DNA of 5,136 nucleotides from an uncultured SAR86 cluster bacterium (GTDB lineage: Bacteria > Pseudomonadota > Gammaproteobacteria > Magnimaribacterales > D2472): positions 1-5,136 of the forward strand of contig CALJHI010000006.1 of assembly GCA_938075575.1 (NCBI GenBank), given 5' to 3'. The position numbers and the translations under genes are program-made. Position 1 is the stretch's first letter. Each line of letters starts with the position of its first letter. Below, piece after piece: positions 3,759 to 5,136 of this stretch. Below the pieces are notes generated by a model. That model worked only from the letters and a program-made list of their open reading frames with translations. It did not search any database and had not been told where the DNA came from.

Positions 3759-5136
3759 GTGAATAAATATCTACTATCATTGGTAATATTATTACCATTA
3801 TCATCACCAATTTTAGCGCAAGAAGATGATGAAAAAGCTGAAGAAGCAGCGGTTGAAGAGGTTGTTGTTACAGGAATCAGATCAAGTCTTAAAAACGCTA
3901 TCGACATTAAGAGAAAGAATGTTGGTGTTGTTGATGCTATTACAGCTGAAGACATTGGTAAATTTCCTGATGGAAACTTAGCCGAATCACTATCAAGAAT
4001 TGTTGGTGTTGCAATTGATAGGTCTAATGTTGAAGGTTCAAAAGTTGCAGTTCGAGGCCTAGGGCCAGAGTTCAACCTAGTTACTCTAAATGGAAGACAG
4101 ATGCCAACTGTCCCTGGAACTTGGGGTGGAGGAAGATCATTTGATTTTGGTGATATTTCATCTCATGGTGTATCTGCTGTAGAAGTATACAAATCAGCTA
4201 ATGCAGCTCTTCCTACTGGAGGAATTGGAGCAACTATTAATATGGTTACAACAAAACCTCTTGAGGTTGGTAAAACAGTTGGCTCCTTCGCTGTAAAGGC
4301 AATGATCGACACAGAAAACGAACAAGGAGATGAAGTTACTCCAGAGCTTGATTTTGTTTTTTCAACTATCGGTGAAGATTACAATGGAGGATCTTGGGGA
4401 TTATCTTTCTCTGGAACTCATCAAGTAAGACATAACAGAGAAGAAGGTACAAACGAAATAACATGGAACCCAAGTACTGTTGAAAACTACCTACCACCTC
4501 AAGCAGTAGTAACATCTTCTAACCAAAGAGAAGATGGAGCTTTCTTTTATCCAAGAAATCTTGTTTATAAGCATAAAGATAATGAAAGAGTTAGAAACAA
4601 CTTTCAAACAGCTTTTCAGTATGAGCTTGGAAGAGTAAGAGCTACACTAGATTACACATTTTCCCAAGTAGACTTTAGAAGTACTGGTGTTGAAAATGGT
4701 GCTTGGTTTTCAGGCTGGAATGCTAGAAATGTAACTATTAACGAAAACGGCGCTGTTATTTATTCTGATGATGTAGGTCAAGCAGGTAAAGGTAGAGAGT
4801 TCTTTAATAATATCCTTTGGAGCGGAGCTGGCAACAAGAATAACTCTTTAGGACTCAATATAGACTTTCAAGTAAATGAAGACCTCAATCTAACTTTTGA
4901 TATGCATGATTCATCTGCAGCTGTTAAAAGTTATGGCAACTCAATTATGTTCTCAAACGCTCGATGGTCATCTGCAGGAAGCAAAACAGACGGATCTGGT
5001 CCATTTGGCCCAGTTGGCGGAGCAAGAATGGGAACTGCTACTTTTGATTTTACTGGCATGATACCAATATTGGACTATACAGCTTTTGACGAAAATGATA
5101 TGCAAAATGGCATTACTACCCCAAGAGAGCTGGTTG
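3759..5136 (+). CDS. TonB-dependent outer-membrane receptor, Xanthomonas/Caulobacter type, 3'-truncated by window edge
   Basis: 459 complete codons are visible from GTG 3759; the frame is open to the right edge. Residues 1-20 form a signal peptide (NKYLLSLVILLPLSSPILA), followed by an acidic linker (residues 22-34) and EEVVVTGIRSSL (33-44), the usual site of the TonB-box and plug start. The plug follows: DAITAEDIGKFPDGNLAESL (59-78), VAVRGLGPEFNLVTLNGR (96-113), and the stretch from VEVYKSANAALPTGGIGATI into NMVTTKP. This wording is characteristic of the TonB-Xanth-Caul subfamily, whose members are usually 850-1000 residues, so about half is here. After the plug come alternating, aromatic-rich strands of the early beta-barrel. 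The protein imports a substrate across the outer membrane with energy from TonB-ExbB-ExbD; many relatives are linked to carbohydrates, but no neighbour here identifies the substrate. It has its own promoter. Family call is very secure. Confidence 0.95.
   Translation, partial: MNKYLLSLVILLPLSSPILAQEDDEKAEEAAVEEVVVTGIRSSLKNAIDIKRKNVGVVDAITAEDIGKFPDGNLAESLSRIVGVAIDRSNVEGSKVAVRGLGPEFNLVTLNGRQMPTVPGTWGGGRSFDFGDISSHGVSAVEVYKSANAALPTGGIGATINMVTTKPLEVGKTVGSFAVKAMIDTENEQGDEVTPELDFVFSTIGEDYNGGSWGLSFSGTHQVRHNREEGTNEITWNPSTVENYLPPQAVVTSSNQREDGAFFYPRNLVYKHKDNERVRNNFQTAFQYELGRVRATLDYTFSQVDFRSTGVENGAWFSGWNARNVTINENGAVIYSDDVGQAGKGREFFNNILWSGAGNKNNSLGLNIDFQVNEDLNLTFDMHDSSAAVKSYGNSIMFSNARWSSAGSKTDGSGPFGPVGGARMGTATFDFTGMIPILDYTAFDENDMQNGITTPRELV

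Noticed and set aside
3734..4075. - strand open frame across the receptor start
   Set aside because: It is opposite the signal peptide and plug domain of the receptor, with low-complexity Ser/Thr-rich translation and no supporting signals.

Overview
The window looks like a piece of chromosome from a free-living, low-GC marine gammaproteobacterium, and the flavour is that of the SAR86 cluster. The grounds are AT-rich DNA with short intergenic gaps, an AlkJ/choline-dehydrogenase-like GMC flavoprotein, and a TonB-dependent receptor of the Xanthomonas/Caulobacter type. The taxonomic placement is inference from gene content and style; no marker gene is present. All recognisable genes lie on the + strand. 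No rRNA, tRNA, CRISPR array, insertion sequence or phage gene was seen.

Layout. (1) nt 2-1525: a GMC-family FAD oxidoreductase that enters from the left edge without its N-terminal FAD-binding segment. (2) nt 1527-1865: a small exported single-domain rhodanese, placed 1 nt after the GMC stop codon and probably co-transcribed with it. (3) nt 1866-2315: a compact single-gene transcription unit with an AT-rich upstream element, a near-consensus sigma70 promoter, two related 19-bp palindromes, a Shine-Dalgarno site, a 95-aa secreted four-cysteine PAN/Apple-like protein, and a strong intrinsic terminator. (4) nt 2345-3286: a cytoplasmic patatin-like lipid acyl hydrolase with an intact Ser-Asp dyad. 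(5) nt 3348-3593: an 81-aa single-RRM RNA-binding protein, followed by a second strong terminator. (6) nt 3759 to the right edge: the first half of a TonB-dependent outer-membrane receptor with its own promoter, starting at GTG and running off the window.

How the genes fit together. The genes do not form one recognisable pathway. The GMC/rhodanese pair, the PAN unit, the patatin/RRM stretch and the receptor look like four adjacent but separately controlled units. Shared themes are envelope and export (rhodanese, PAN protein and receptor all carry signal peptides) and oxidation or lipid chemistry (GMC, patatin). There is no strong case for a new multi-gene system. The most noteworthy signal is regulatory: two near-identical palindromes whose centres lie 42 bp (about four helical turns) apart. 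One overlaps the -35 box and the other lies just past the expected transcription start of the PAN gene, which suggests a tightly repressed, strongly expressed small secreted protein.
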